The translations under genes were made by a program, and so were the position numbers. DNA of 64,000 nt from Reyranella sp. CPCC 100927 (GTDB lineage Bacteria > Pseudomonadota > Alphaproteobacteria > Reyranellales > Reyranellaceae), in contig NZ_VOHA01000001.1 in NCBI RefSeq assembly GCF_007859315.1, forward strand, positions 620,001 through 684,000. The letters are read 5' to 3'. Positions 1-7,908 of this stretch are shown piece by piece. The stretch's first letter is position 1; each line of letters starts with the position of its first letter. The notes beneath the pieces are model-generated. The model saw only the letters and a list, made by a program, of their open reading frames with translations. It searched no databases and had not been told where the DNA came from.

Positions 1-1123
1 CGGCAAACAGCGTCATGTTCTTCACCGTCATCCAGTGCGGCATGGTGCCCAGGTGCAGAAAGCAATTGATGCGGCTGGACTGCGCTTCCTCGGACCAGGT
101 GGCGATGGATTCGGCGACCATGTCGGGCGTGCCGCACACGACGAAGAACTGCTGGGTCAGCGCCTCCCATGTCAGCTCGCCATGCAGGTTGGGGCCGGAG
201 ATGCGCTTGCGGAACTCGGCCGGCGTCACGTAGCCCGGTGGCACGAGATAGCGCGGCGTGGTGCGCAACGCGTCCTTGAAGAAGAAGAACAGGTGTTCCA
301 TCCACTCCTGCTCGGCCTTCTCCTTGGTTTCCGCGACATAGCACATGACACCGATGATGGCCTTGTCGCGCGTGAAGGCGTGGCCGTATTTAGGCGACCG
401 CTCGCGCAGTTCGGCAAAGGCCTGCATCTGGCGCGAGATCGGCACGAAGACCGACGAGTAGCCCATGCCCAGCTCGGCCGCGAGTTGGACCGTTTCCGGG
501 CTGCCGGTGCCGACCAGGTACATCTTGGGATGCGGCTTCTGGTAGGGCTTGGGCCAGACGTTGAGATAGCGGTAGGTGTAGAAATCGCCCTCGTAGGCCA
601 TCGGCCCGTCTTCGCGCCACGCCTTCAGCAGGATGTCGATCGACTCACGGAAGCGGGCGCGCGCGGTGGCCGGATTGATCGGATTCACCCAGTATTCCAT
701 GCCGGTGCCCAACGGCAGCGCCACCTCCAGCCGTCCGCCCGACATCACGTCCAGCATGCCGTACTCCTCGGCGACGCGATGCGGATACTCGAGGTTCAGC
801 GGCGTGCCGAAGACACAGATCTTGGATCGCGTCGTCTGCGGGATCAGTGCGGCGGCGATCAGGCTCGGCGCCGGCATCATGCTGTAGCTGGTCGAGTGGT
901 GCTCGTTGACGACCAGTCCGTCGAAGCCCAGCTTGTCGGCCAGCACCATCTCGCGCAGATAGCGCGTGTAGAGCTGGTTGCCCTTGACCGGATCGTAGAT
1001 CGTGTTGGGGAAATCCACCCAGACCGACTCGTACTTCTTATGATCCTCCGGCAAGTGGATGTACGGCATGAAATGGAACATATTGAACTGCAGGTCGTCC
1101 GGCCTCGGCATCGCGTTCTCCAT
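1..1123 (-). CDS. LLM-class flavin-dependent oxidoreductase (3' end cut by window)
   Basis: The minus strand reads open from an ATG at 1123 to the window edge, about 374 codons with no stop. The frame carries luciferase-like monooxygenase features: an early FMFHFMPY strand, the VVNEHHSTSYSMMPAPS stretch typical of the flavin pocket, a GTPLNLEYPHRVAEEY helix and the SGGRLEVALPLGTG turn. Family members use reduced FMN or F420 to oxidise small organic substrates; this substrate is unknown. The start is chosen because AAGGCGG lies about 8 bases upstream; a second in-frame ATG is at 1111. The C-terminus is outside the window, but about 374 residues is close to full family length, so little is missing. 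It diverges from the IclR gene across a spacer holding a candidate operator, which suggests it belongs to the IclR/Liv circuit. Confidence 0.85.
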   Translation of the reverse strand, partial: MENAMPRPDDLQFNMFHFMPYIHLPEDHKKYESVWVDFPNTIYDPVKGNQLYTRYLREMVLADKLGFDGLVVNEHHSTSYSMMPAPSLIAAALIPQTTRSKICVFGTPLNLEYPHRVAEEYGMLDVMSGGRLEVALPLGTGMEYWVNPINPATARARFRESIDILLKAWREDGPMAYEGDFYTYRYLNVWPKPYQKPHPKMYLVGTGSPETVQLAAELGMGYSSVFVPISRQMQAFAELRERSPKYGHAFTRDKAIIGVMCYVAETKEKAEQEWMEHLFFFFKDALRTTPRYLVPPGYVTPAEFRKRISGPNLHGELTWEALTQQFFVVCGTPDMVAESIATWSEEAQSSRINCFLHLGTMPHWMTVKNMTLFA

Positions 1124-1180
1124 CCCGGCGCCGCCTTGGTGCGGCAATCGTCGGCTTGCCCGGCCGACCAGACTTTTTGT

Positions 1181-1202
1181 GCGCATTGCGAACGTTTGTA
1201 CG
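1181..1202. promoter_or_regulatory. candidate IclR operator, copy 1
   Basis: This 22-base site lies between the divergent flavin oxidoreductase and iclR genes. It contains TGCGAACGTTTGTACG (1187-1202). It matches 18 of 22 positions with 2199-2220, upstream of the Liv operon. The only regulator beside both copies is the IclR protein, so I infer it binds here. Not tested. Confidence 0.55.
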
Positions 1203-1272
1203 CTTTCATTCACTATGCTCTGCGGTGCAAGATTGAGTCAACAACAGCCATGCGGCGGTGAGGAGAGAGCCG

Positions 1273-2124
1273 ATGTCAGTCGTCCTTGAACTCGAACGGC
1301 CGCGCACGACGCCGATCAAACGCCGTTCCGGCGCGCGCCGTCAGGACAGCGGACGCTACTTCGTGCAGGCGTTGGCGCGTGGCCTGGCGGCGATCGAGGT
1401 ATTCCACGATGCGCGCGCGCTGACCTTGAGCGACGTTGCCAAGCGTGCCGGCATCACGCGCGCCACGGCGCGGCGCCTTCTGCTGACTCTGTGCGATCTG
1501 GGTTACGCGGCAACCGATGGCAAGCTCTTCACCTTGCGGCCGCGCGCGCTGCGGCTCGGCTACGCCTACCTGTCGTCGATGGGATGGTCTGAGGTGGCGC
1601 TGACGCATCTGCGGGAGCTGGCCGAGATCCACGGCGAGACCTGTTCGATCTCGGTGCTCGACGGCCATGACATTGCCTATGCCGTGCGCGTGCCGGCCAC
1701 CCGGCATGGCGTCATGCTGGTGCCGGCCGGTGGCCGCTTGCCGGCGTACTGCACGTCGCCGGGCCGCATCCTGCTGGGCGGCCTGCCGTCCGACGAACTC
1801 GATGCCTATTTCGCGACGGCGCAGATGCGGCCGCTGACCAAGCACACCGTGTGTACGCCAGCCGGCGTGCGCAAGATCATCGAGCAGGCGCGGCGCGACG
1901 GTTATGCCTTCACGGACGAAGAGCTCGACTACGGCGTGAACTGCATCGCGGTGCCAATCCGCGACACCTCGGGTGCGACAGTGGCATCGCTCAATCTCAG
2001 TGCGCCCAGCAGCCGGCTGCGCCGGCGCGAGGCGGTGGGCAAGATGCTGCCCGACCTGCGCGAAGCGGCCCGCAACATCGAGATGGCAATCCGCAACTTG
2101 CCCGGCCGGCCGATGGCGCGGTGA
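1273..2124 (+). CDS. IclR-family transcriptional regulator (PcaR/PobR type)
   Basis: This 283-residue protein has the two-domain IclR layout. An N-terminal winged helix-turn-helix (residues about 25-85, including ALTLSDVAKRAGITRATARR) binds DNA. A C-terminal effector domain (about 95-270) contains the GRLPAYCTSPGRILLGGL segment and the FTDEELDYGVNCIAVPI strand typical of the PcaU/PobR/PcaR branch, which usually senses aromatic or small organic acids. The start at 1273 is preferred over the in-frame ATG at 1258 because GGTGAGGAGAG sits just upstream. It lies between a divergent flavin oxidoreductase and a co-directional Liv operon, and near-identical operator-like sequences precede both sides. 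I infer local, probably effector-dependent control. The ligand cannot be read from the sequence. Confidence 0.93.
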   Translation: MSVVLELERPRTTPIKRRSGARRQDSGRYFVQALARGLAAIEVFHDARALTLSDVAKRAGITRATARRLLLTLCDLGYAATDGKLFTLRPRALRLGYAYLSSMGWSEVALTHLRELAEIHGETCSISVLDGHDIAYAVRVPATRHGVMLVPAGGRLPAYCTSPGRILLGGLPSDELDAYFATAQMRPLTKHTVCTPAGVRKIIEQARRDGYAFTDEELDYGVNCIAVPIRDTSGATVASLNLSAPSSRLRRREAVGKMLPDLREAARNIEMAIRNLPGRPMAR

Positions 2125-2198
2125 GCTGACGCTCGATCGTTGGGCGTCAAACCTTCATTGACAGGAGGTCGTCTCTCCAGCTACGCTTTTTGTAGCGT

Positions 2199-2220
2199 GC
2201 GCAATGCGAACAATTGTTCG
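2199..2220. promoter_or_regulatory. candidate IclR operator, copy 2 (Liv operon)
   Basis: This site lies 33 bases before the livK start. It contains the perfect 14-base palindrome CGAACAATTGTTCG (2207-2220) and matches 1181-1202 at 18 of 22 positions. Its position between iclR and livK suits control of the transport operon. Confidence 0.55.
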
Positions 2221-2252
2221 ACAAAATAAAAAGCCACGTTCGGGAGGAGACA

Positions 2253-3461
2253 ATGAACAGGCGAACTGTTCTCAAGGGTGGGGTGTCTCTGTTTGCCGCC
2301 AGCAGCCTGCCGTCGGTCGCGCGCGCGCAGGCGCCGAAATCGATCCGCATCGGCTACGCGGTAGCGCTGTCGGGGCCGTACGCTCCGGGCGCGCAGTCGA
2401 CGACGTGGTCGCAGTACAAGCTGTGGGCCAAGGACGTCAACGACGCGGGCGGCATCTATCTCAAGAAGCACGATCGCAAGGTTCCGGTCGAGCTGATCGA
2501 CTATGACGACCGCAGCCAGGTCGAGGAAGCGATCCGCCTGGTCGAGCGTCTGATCCTCAACGACAAGGTCGATCTGGTGCTGGCGCCGTGGGGAACGGCG
2601 ACCAATCTGGCGACGGCGCCGGTGTTCAACAAATACGAATATCCGGTGATTCACTACACGACGTCGGCGATGCGCGTGCGCCAGCTCGGTCCACGCTGGC
2701 CCTACTCGTTCTGGGCCCTGGTGCAGCCCGACAACGGCACCGCGCCGCTGGCGGCGATGTGCGCCCAGCTGAAGAAGGACGGCAAGATCAAGGGCCGCAT
2801 CGCCATCATGCATGTCGCCGACCAGCTCGGTGTCGAGATGGCGACCGCCATGGTCGAGGCCTGCAAGAAGGCCAATGTCGAGATCATCTACAACAAGAGC
2901 TATCCGCTGGGCGTTTCTGATCTGCAGCCGCAGATCCGTGAGGTGATGGCGCTCGACCCCGACGCGTTCTTCTGCTTCAGCTATCCGACCGACACCTTCA
3001 TGGTGACGGAACAGGCGCAGGTCCTGGGTTTCAGCCCACCGATCTTCTACACCGGCGTCGGCACGCCGTTCCCGGCCTACGCCGCGAAGTTCGGCGCCAA
3101 GAAGAACGGCGTGCTGCTGTACGGCGCCATCGACGTCACGGCGCCGGGGCAGAAGGAATACATCGAGCGCCACAAGGCGATGTTCAACCGCGGTGTGGAG
3201 ATCGGCTCGATCGGTACCTACGGCACCCTGCAGGTGCTGCAGAAGGCCATCGAGCAGGCCGGCGAGATCGACCGCAAGAAGATCCGCGACGCCATCGCGG
3301 CGGGCACCTTCGAAACCGTCGCCGACATCTACAAGTTCACCGACCAGGTCCATCAGACGGCGTGGGCGGTCGGCCAGTGGCAAGGCGAGGAGGTTGTCGG
3401 CGTCTATCCCGCTGACAAGCGTGGCGCCAAGCCGCTGCTGTTCCCCAAGCCCAAGTGGTGA
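2253..3461 (+). CDS. livK: ABC transporter substrate-binding protein, Leu/Ile/Val (LivK) family
   Basis: This 402-residue periplasmic receptor is the first gene of a five-gene Liv operon. It starts with a Tat-like signal (MNRRTVLKGGVSLFAASSLP) and a likely cleavage after VARA. The mature protein begins with the family strand SIRIGYAVALSGPYAPGAQ and has the two-lobe periplasmic binding fold (VELIDYDDRSQVEEAIRLVE, LVLAPWGTATNLATAPV). ATG 2253 is preferred to the upstream in-frame ATG at 2214 because GGGAGGAG precedes it. Family members bind branched-chain amino acids but also aromatic acids, amides and urea. With an IclR regulator and a flavin monooxygenase next door, a xenobiotic or aromatic ligand is as likely as an amino acid. 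Confidence 0.93.
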   Translation: MNRRTVLKGGVSLFAASSLPSVARAQAPKSIRIGYAVALSGPYAPGAQSTTWSQYKLWAKDVNDAGGIYLKKHDRKVPVELIDYDDRSQVEEAIRLVERLILNDKVDLVLAPWGTATNLATAPVFNKYEYPVIHYTTSAMRVRQLGPRWPYSFWALVQPDNGTAPLAAMCAQLKKDGKIKGRIAIMHVADQLGVEMATAMVEACKKANVEIIYNKSYPLGVSDLQPQIREVMALDPDAFFCFSYPTDTFMVTEQAQVLGFSPPIFYTGVGTPFPAYAAKFGAKKNGVLLYGAIDVTAPGQKEYIERHKAMFNRGVEIGSIGTYGTLQVLQKAIEQAGEIDRKKIRDAIAAGTFETVADIYKFTDQVHQTAWAVGQWQGEEVVGVYPADKRGAKPLLFPKPKW

Positions 3462-3466
3462 TTTCT

Positions 3467-3551
3467 GTCATCCCGAGCGTAGCGAGGGATCTTCTGCGAA
3501 TGGCGTGCGGTGCGTCACCCACGGGAGATCCCTCGCTGCGCTCGGGATGAC
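3467..3551. repeat. palindromic intergenic repeat, type A
   Basis: An 85-base element fills the spacer between livK and livH. Its 26-base arms (3467-3492 and 3526-3551) are inverted copies with one mismatch and begin GTCATCCCGAGCG. It could form a long hairpin in the operon mRNA, which may lower expression of livH-M-G-F relative to livK. Similar TCATCCCGAGC-type repeats are common in bacterial spacers. Confidence 0.8.
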
Positions 3552-3575
3552 TCGTGTGGATAGAGGCATCGCGCC

Positions 3576-4445
3576 GTGGTTCTGTTCGAAGCCGTTCTGA
3601 GCGGTATCCTGGTCGGCGGCATGTACGGCCTGATCGCGCTCGGGCTGAACCTGCAGTACGGCATCGCGCGCATGATGAATCTCGCCTATGGCGAGGCATT
3701 GATGGGCGGTGCCTTCACCGCGTTCTGGTTCTTCACCCTATGGCGCATCGATCCGCTGGCCAGCATGCTGTTCAGCGTGCCGGTGGCGTTCGTCGGCAAC
3801 TGGCTGATCTATCGCTATCTGCTGACACCGCTGGTGCGCCGCGCCGCGAACCAGGACGTGCTGGAGGCCGACACCATCCTGGTGACCTTCGGCCTGCTGT
3901 TCGTGTTCCAGGGAGTGGCGCTGGTGCAGTGGGGCGGCGAATATCGCGGCTACACCTATCTCGCGGTGCCGCTGAACGTGTTGGGTGCCACCGTCGCGCT
4001 CAACCGGGTGCTGGCGTTCGCTGCTGCCGTGGCGTTGGCGTTGGCCCTGTACTGGCTGCTGCGATCGACGCGCCTGGGCGGTGCGATGCGCGCGATTGCG
4101 ATCGATCCCGTTGCAGCGCAGCTGGTTGCCATCGACGTGCCGCGCCTGTCGGCGCTCGCCTTCGCCACCGGCGGCGCGATCATGGCGGTGGCCGGCACCC
4201 TGGTCAGCATGTTCCTGTCGTTCAACGCCTCGATCGGCATCGTCTACACGCTGAAAGCGCTGATCGTGGTGATCATGGGCGGCGTCGGCCGCATGTTGGG
4301 CTGTCTGATGGCGGGCCTGCTGCTGGGCGTTGCCGAGGCGCTGGGCGCTTACCTGGTCGATCCCGGCCTGACATTGGCGATCAATTTCGCATTGTTCCTT
4401 CTGGTCCTCCTGGTACGGCCGCAGGGGTTGTTCAGCCGTGGTTGA
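3576..4445 (+). CDS. livH: branched-chain amino acid-type ABC permease (LivH)
   Basis: This 289-residue inner-membrane permease has about eight hydrophobic segments and the LivH N-terminus (LSGILVGGMYGLIALGLNLQ) followed by RMMNLAYGEALMGG. The cytoplasmic coupling region is LLRSTRLGGAMRAIAIDPVA. It ends in the family tail LLVRPQGLFSRG. The start is a GTG at 3576. The gene follows the palindromic spacer and overlaps livM by 8 bases, so translation of the two is probably coupled. It pairs with LivM to form the channel of the importer. Confidence 0.92.
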   Translation: MVLFEAVLSGILVGGMYGLIALGLNLQYGIARMMNLAYGEALMGGAFTAFWFFTLWRIDPLASMLFSVPVAFVGNWLIYRYLLTPLVRRAANQDVLEADTILVTFGLLFVFQGVALVQWGGEYRGYTYLAVPLNVLGATVALNRVLAFAAAVALALALYWLLRSTRLGGAMRAIAIDPVAAQLVAIDVPRLSALAFATGGAIMAVAGTLVSMFLSFNASIGIVYTLKALIVVIMGGVGRMLGCLMAGLLLGVAEALGAYLVDPGLTLAINFALFLLVLLVRPQGLFSRG

Positions 4446-5358
4446 GAACACCTGGTTCCGTTGCAGCATCGCGGCCGCCGCGGTTGCTTTCCTCGCCGCC
4501 GTGCCGCTGATGGTATCGGCCTACACGGTATCGCTGCTGGTCAGCATGCTGGCCTACATCTCTCTGGCCACCGCCTGGGCCTTCTTCTCCGGCCGCACGC
4601 GCTACATTTCGCTCGCCACGGCCGCGTTCGTAGGCATTGGCACCTATACCGTGGCGCTGCTGAGCGATCACCTGCCGCTGCCGATGGTGCTTGTGATCGC
4701 GCCTGTCGTCGGCTTCGTGGTGGCCCTGGGTGTGGGACTGGCGACCCTGCGGCTGAGTGGTGTCTACTTCGTGATCTTCACGTTCGGCCTCGCCGAACTG
4801 ATCAAACAGGTGGTGATCTGGTTCGAGATCAACCAGACCAAAACCCTGGCGCGCTACATCTTCGTCAACGCCAGCGGCGCCCTGATCTATGAACTGCTGC
4901 TGGCGACGGCGGTGGTCGTGCTGGCGGGCGTCTGGTGGTTATCGCGCACGCCGCTCGGCTACGCGCTGCGGGTCATCGGCGAGGACGAGATGGTGGCGCG
5001 CCATGCCGGCATCGACACCACACGCGTGAAGGTGCTGATTTTCGCTGCGACCTCGGCCGTGATGTCGCTGGTGGGCGCCATTCTGTCACTGCGCTACACC
5101 TACGTCGATCCCAACATCGGCTTCAACTCGCTGGTGTCGTTCCAGGTCCTGATCATGGCATTGCTGGGCGGGATCGGCCGGCTCTGGGGCCCGGCCATGG
5201 GCGCGATACCCCTGGTGCTGCTGTTCGAGCTGTTATCCGGCACGTTCCCGCACTATTTCAGCATCGCGGTAGGCCTGTGCTTCGTGGTCATCGTCTACTA
5301 CCTGCCTGGCGGCGTGATGGGCCTGATGGATCGCTGGCGCGCGCGGTTGCGGGCATGA
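4438..5358 (+). CDS. livM: branched-chain amino acid-type ABC permease (LivM)
   Basis: This 306-residue permease is the second membrane subunit. Visible family features are the FFSGRTRYISLATAAFVGIG segment near residue 45, the ATLRLSGVYFVIFTFGLAEL stretch, the coupling helix region TPLGYALRVIGEDEMVARHA and the GGIGRLWGPAMGA turn near the C-terminus. It starts at a GTG inside the livH end and finishes in an ATGA overlap with livG, so the permease and ATPase genes are translationally coupled. Confidence 0.92.
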   Translation: MVENTWFRCSIAAAAVAFLAAVPLMVSAYTVSLLVSMLAYISLATAWAFFSGRTRYISLATAAFVGIGTYTVALLSDHLPLPMVLVIAPVVGFVVALGVGLATLRLSGVYFVIFTFGLAELIKQVVIWFEINQTKTLARYIFVNASGALIYELLLATAVVVLAGVWWLSRTPLGYALRVIGEDEMVARHAGIDTTRVKVLIFAATSAVMSLVGAILSLRYTYVDPNIGFNSLVSFQVLIMALLGGIGRLWGPAMGAIPLVLLFELLSGTFPHYFSIAVGLCFVVIVYYLPGGVMGLMDRWRARLRA

Positions 5359-6089
5359 GTGACGCACCGTTGCTGGCCGTCCGCGGCCTGCGCAAGTCGT
5401 TCGGCGGTTTGCAAGCCGTGCGCGGATTCGACCTCGATGTTGCTGCGGGTGCCATCGTCGGACTGATCGGTCCCAATGGGTCAGGCAAGACGACGGTGCT
5501 CAACCTGATCACCGGCGAGATTGCCGCCGATGGCGGCTCGGTCCGGCTCGCCGACCAGGAGATGGCCGGCCTGCCGGCGTTCCGCATTTGCCGGTCGCAG
5601 ATCGCGCGAACCTTCCAGCTGGTTCGCATCCTGCCGGGCATGACCACGCGCGAGAACGTCCTGATCGGCCGCCTGTTCGGCGCTGACCCGGCACCGCTGG
5701 AGCGGGCGCGCCGCGATGTCGATGTGCTGCTGGACCGGGTCGGTCTCGCCGACCGCGCCGATCAGACCGGCGCGCAGCTCACCTATATCGACCAGAAACG
5801 GGTCGAACTGGCGCGGGCGCTGGCGACCCGGCCGCGGCTGTTGCTGCTCGACGAATGGCTGGCCGGTCTCAACCCTACGGAGCTTCAGATCGGTATCGCG
5901 CTGATCCGGCAGGTGCGGGACGAGGGCGTGACGATCATCATGATCGAGCACGTCATGGAGGCGATCCGGGCGCTGTGCGACCATGTCGTGGTGATGAGCG
6001 CCGGCGCCCTGATCGCGGCTGGCGCACCCGACGCCGTGCTGGCCGATCCCGAGGTCGCACGCGTCTATCTCGGGGACGACGATGCTTGA
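5355..6089 (+). CDS. livG: ABC transporter ATP-binding protein (LivG), variant signature motif
   Basis: This 244-residue ATPase powers the importer. Walker A is GPNGSGKTT (about residues 38-46), the Q-loop region is RTFQLVRILPGM, Walker B is RLLLLDEWLAGLNPTE and the switch histidine is in MIEHVMEAI. The ABC signature is unusual: LTYIDQKRVELARAL replaces the usual LSYGEQ or LSGGQ form, so the conserved glycine is missing, and DEW replaces the more common DEP after Walker B. ATG 5355 overlaps the livM stop; the open frame extends upstream of it, but that part is livM in another frame. It overlaps livF by 8 bases. Confidence 0.92.
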   Translation: MSDAPLLAVRGLRKSFGGLQAVRGFDLDVAAGAIVGLIGPNGSGKTTVLNLITGEIAADGGSVRLADQEMAGLPAFRICRSQIARTFQLVRILPGMTTRENVLIGRLFGADPAPLERARRDVDVLLDRVGLADRADQTGAQLTYIDQKRVELARALATRPRLLLLDEWLAGLNPTELQIGIALIRQVRDEGVTIIMIEHVMEAIRALCDHVVVMSAGALIAAGAPDAVLADPEVARVYLGDDDA

Positions 6090-6789
6090 GGTCGAGAACC
6101 TCAGCGTCGCCTACGGCAAGCACGAAGCGCTGCGCGACGTCGCGCTGCGCGTCGAGACCGGCCGCACCGTGGTGATCCTGGGCGCCAACGGTGCCGGCAA
6201 GACGACGCTGCTCAATGCCATCGCCGGTCTGGTACCGGCCCGGCCGGGCGCGCGCATCGCCATTGACGGCGCATCGATCCAGCAGGCGCCGGCGCATCGC
6301 ATCGTCGAACGTGGCGTGGCGCTGGTGCCCGAAGGACGCCGTCTGTTTGGCGAGATGAGCGTGCTCGACAACCTGCGGCTGGGCGCCTACGCGCAGCGTG
6401 CGCGCGAAGGCGAGGGCCCGCGACTGGAGCGGATGCTGGCACTCTTTCAGCGTCTGGGTGAGCGCCGTCACCAGCTCACGCGCACGATGAGCGGCGGCGA
6501 ACAGCAGATGGTGGCGATCGCACGCGCCCTGATGTCGTCGCCGCGCCTGCTGCTGCTGGATGAGCCGTCGCTGGGGTTGAGTCCGCGTTTGGGCAAGGAG
6601 CTGTTCGCCACGCTGCGCCAGCTGGCCAGCGACGGTCAGTCGATCCTGCTGGTCGAGCAGGCTGCCCATCTCAGCCTGCGCCTGGCCGACTGGGTTTACG
6701 TGCTGGAGAACGGCCGGATCGTGCGATCCGGCACACCCGACGACATCCGCAACGACAACAGCCTGCGGCGGTCCTACCTGGGACTGTGA
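6082..6789 (+). CDS. livF: ABC transporter ATP-binding protein (LivF)
   Basis: This 235-residue ATPase is the last gene of the operon. It has Walker A GANGAGKTT, a normal signature MSGGEQQMVAIARAL, Walker B RLLLLDEPSLGLSP and switch motif ILLVEQAAHLSLRLADWVYV. LivF normally forms a heterodimer with LivG. Here the LivG signature is degenerate and the LivF one canonical, so the two ATP sites may be unequal. The 3' end overlaps the convergent sigma factor gene by 16 bases. Confidence 0.93.
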   Translation: MLEVENLSVAYGKHEALRDVALRVETGRTVVILGANGAGKTTLLNAIAGLVPARPGARIAIDGASIQQAPAHRIVERGVALVPEGRRLFGEMSVLDNLRLGAYAQRAREGEGPRLERMLALFQRLGERRHQLTRTMSGGEQQMVAIARALMSSPRLLLLDEPSLGLSPRLGKELFATLRQLASDGQSILLVEQAAHLSLRLADWVYVLENGRIVRSGTPDDIRNDNSLRRSYLGL

Positions 6790-7697
6790 AGCCCGCCGGG
6801 CTTCGCCAGTACGGTCATGTCCGCGTCGATCGTCGCGTAGCGCGCGTAGCGAAAATCGCGGATGGCCGCGAGCCGCCCGTCGGACCATTGCAATAGGACG
6901 AAATACAAAACCCGTGTCAGGTCGGCGGGGTCGCAGACCAGCACGGCCAGACGATCCTCAACGCGGCCCAGGGCGTAATGCCAATCCCGCAGCCGGCTAT
7001 AGTGGCCGACGTATGTCGCCACGTCGCGTCGGCCGGTCGCTTGGGTGCGGCTGACGAGATCGAGCCGCACCTCGTCGGCCAACAGGTCGCGGATGGCATC
7101 GAAGTCGCGGGCGTTGAAGCGCTCGATGTAGGCGGCCAGCAGTACCTGTTCCGGCGCTGCAAGGGCAGGGATGGGGCGATCGTCAGGCTCCTGCGCCAGT
7201 GCGCGCAGGCGCGTGCGGCCGCGATGCAGGGCGGCTTTCACGGCGGGAATCGTGGCATCCATGATGTCCGACATCTCCTGCAGTGAGTAGCCGAGCACAT
7301 CCATGAGGATGACACTGCTGCGCTGTGCGACCGACAGGCGCATGAATGTCCGCAGGCTGGCGGCCGCGCTTTGGCGCGCGTCGGTCACGGCGTCGGAATC
7401 GACGATCAGATCGGGATCTGCGTCGGTATGGATGGCGTCCTGTCGGGTGCGTCGGCGCAGGTGGTCCAGGGCTGCGTTGTGGGCGATGCGAAACAGCCAG
7501 CCTTCGGTCGAGGCGAGGGGGCCGGCATGCGGGAAGGCCTTGACTGCTTTCATCAAGGCGTCCTGCAGGACATCTTCGCCATCGATGACGGAGCCAGCCA
7601 TGCGGGCGCAGTAGCGGTGCAGTTTTGGCCGCAACTCGCCCAGAAGGCGGTCGAACACAGCGCGGGCATCAGCCTCGCCGGCGATGGATGCGCTCAT
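6774..7697 (-). CDS. ECF sigma-70 factor with C-terminal NTF2/SnoaL-like domain
   Basis: This 307-residue protein has sigma region 2 (residues about 15-85, GEDVLQDALMKAVKAFPHAG and EGWLFRIAHNAALDHLRRR) and region 4 (about 125-175, VILMDVLGYSLQEMSDIMDA with the HTH tail AVKAALHRGRTRLR). A C-terminal extension (about 190-300, EQVLLAAYIERFNARDFDAI) reads as an NTF2-like fold. ECF factors of this kind (SigJ-like and related groups) are usually not controlled by an adjacent anti-sigma factor, because the extension modulates activity; none is seen here. The gene diverges from a TauD-like dioxygenase, with a perfect palindrome in the shared spacer. It converges on livF with a 16-base overlap. Confidence 0.9.
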   Translation of the reverse strand: MSASIAGEADARAVFDRLLGELRPKLHRYCARMAGSVIDGEDVLQDALMKAVKAFPHAGPLASTEGWLFRIAHNAALDHLRRRTRQDAIHTDADPDLIVDSDAVTDARQSAAASLRTFMRLSVAQRSSVILMDVLGYSLQEMSDIMDATIPAVKAALHRGRTRLRALAQEPDDRPIPALAAPEQVLLAAYIERFNARDFDAIRDLLADEVRLDLVSRTQATGRRDVATYVGHYSRLRDWHYALGRVEDRLAVLVCDPADLTRVLYFVLLQWSDGRLAAIRDFRYARYATIDADMTVLAKPGGLHSPR

Positions 7698-7742
7698 CAG
7701 ACTCTCCTTTAGACAGCATTCTGCTCAACCGACTCTAGACGG

Positions 7743-7756
7743 TTGGGCCGGCCCAA
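7743..7756. promoter_or_regulatory. palindrome in a divergent promoter region
   Basis: TTGGGCCGGCCCAA is a perfect 14-base palindrome in the 211-base spacer between the divergent ECF sigma gene and the dioxygenase. It could be an operator. A 14-base GC-rich palindrome in this genome could also be chance. Confidence 0.25.
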
Positions 7757-7908
7757 AGGATTCGTCTGCCTTGAACTCTTTTGCGGCGAGCGCCGGTTGC
7801 CGCGGGTCTGCAAATCCTTCAAGGCGGCATGCCGAGGGGACCATGGCAGCCGGTCGCGGCCGGTGGTACCACTACGCCGGGATTATCCTGGAAACGAGGC
7901 GATACGTC

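Noticed and set aside
2180-2196. Small GCTAC/GTAGC hairpin with a T-run loop between iclR and livK.
   Set aside because: A 5-base stem is too short to support a terminator call, and transcription of livK starts nearby.
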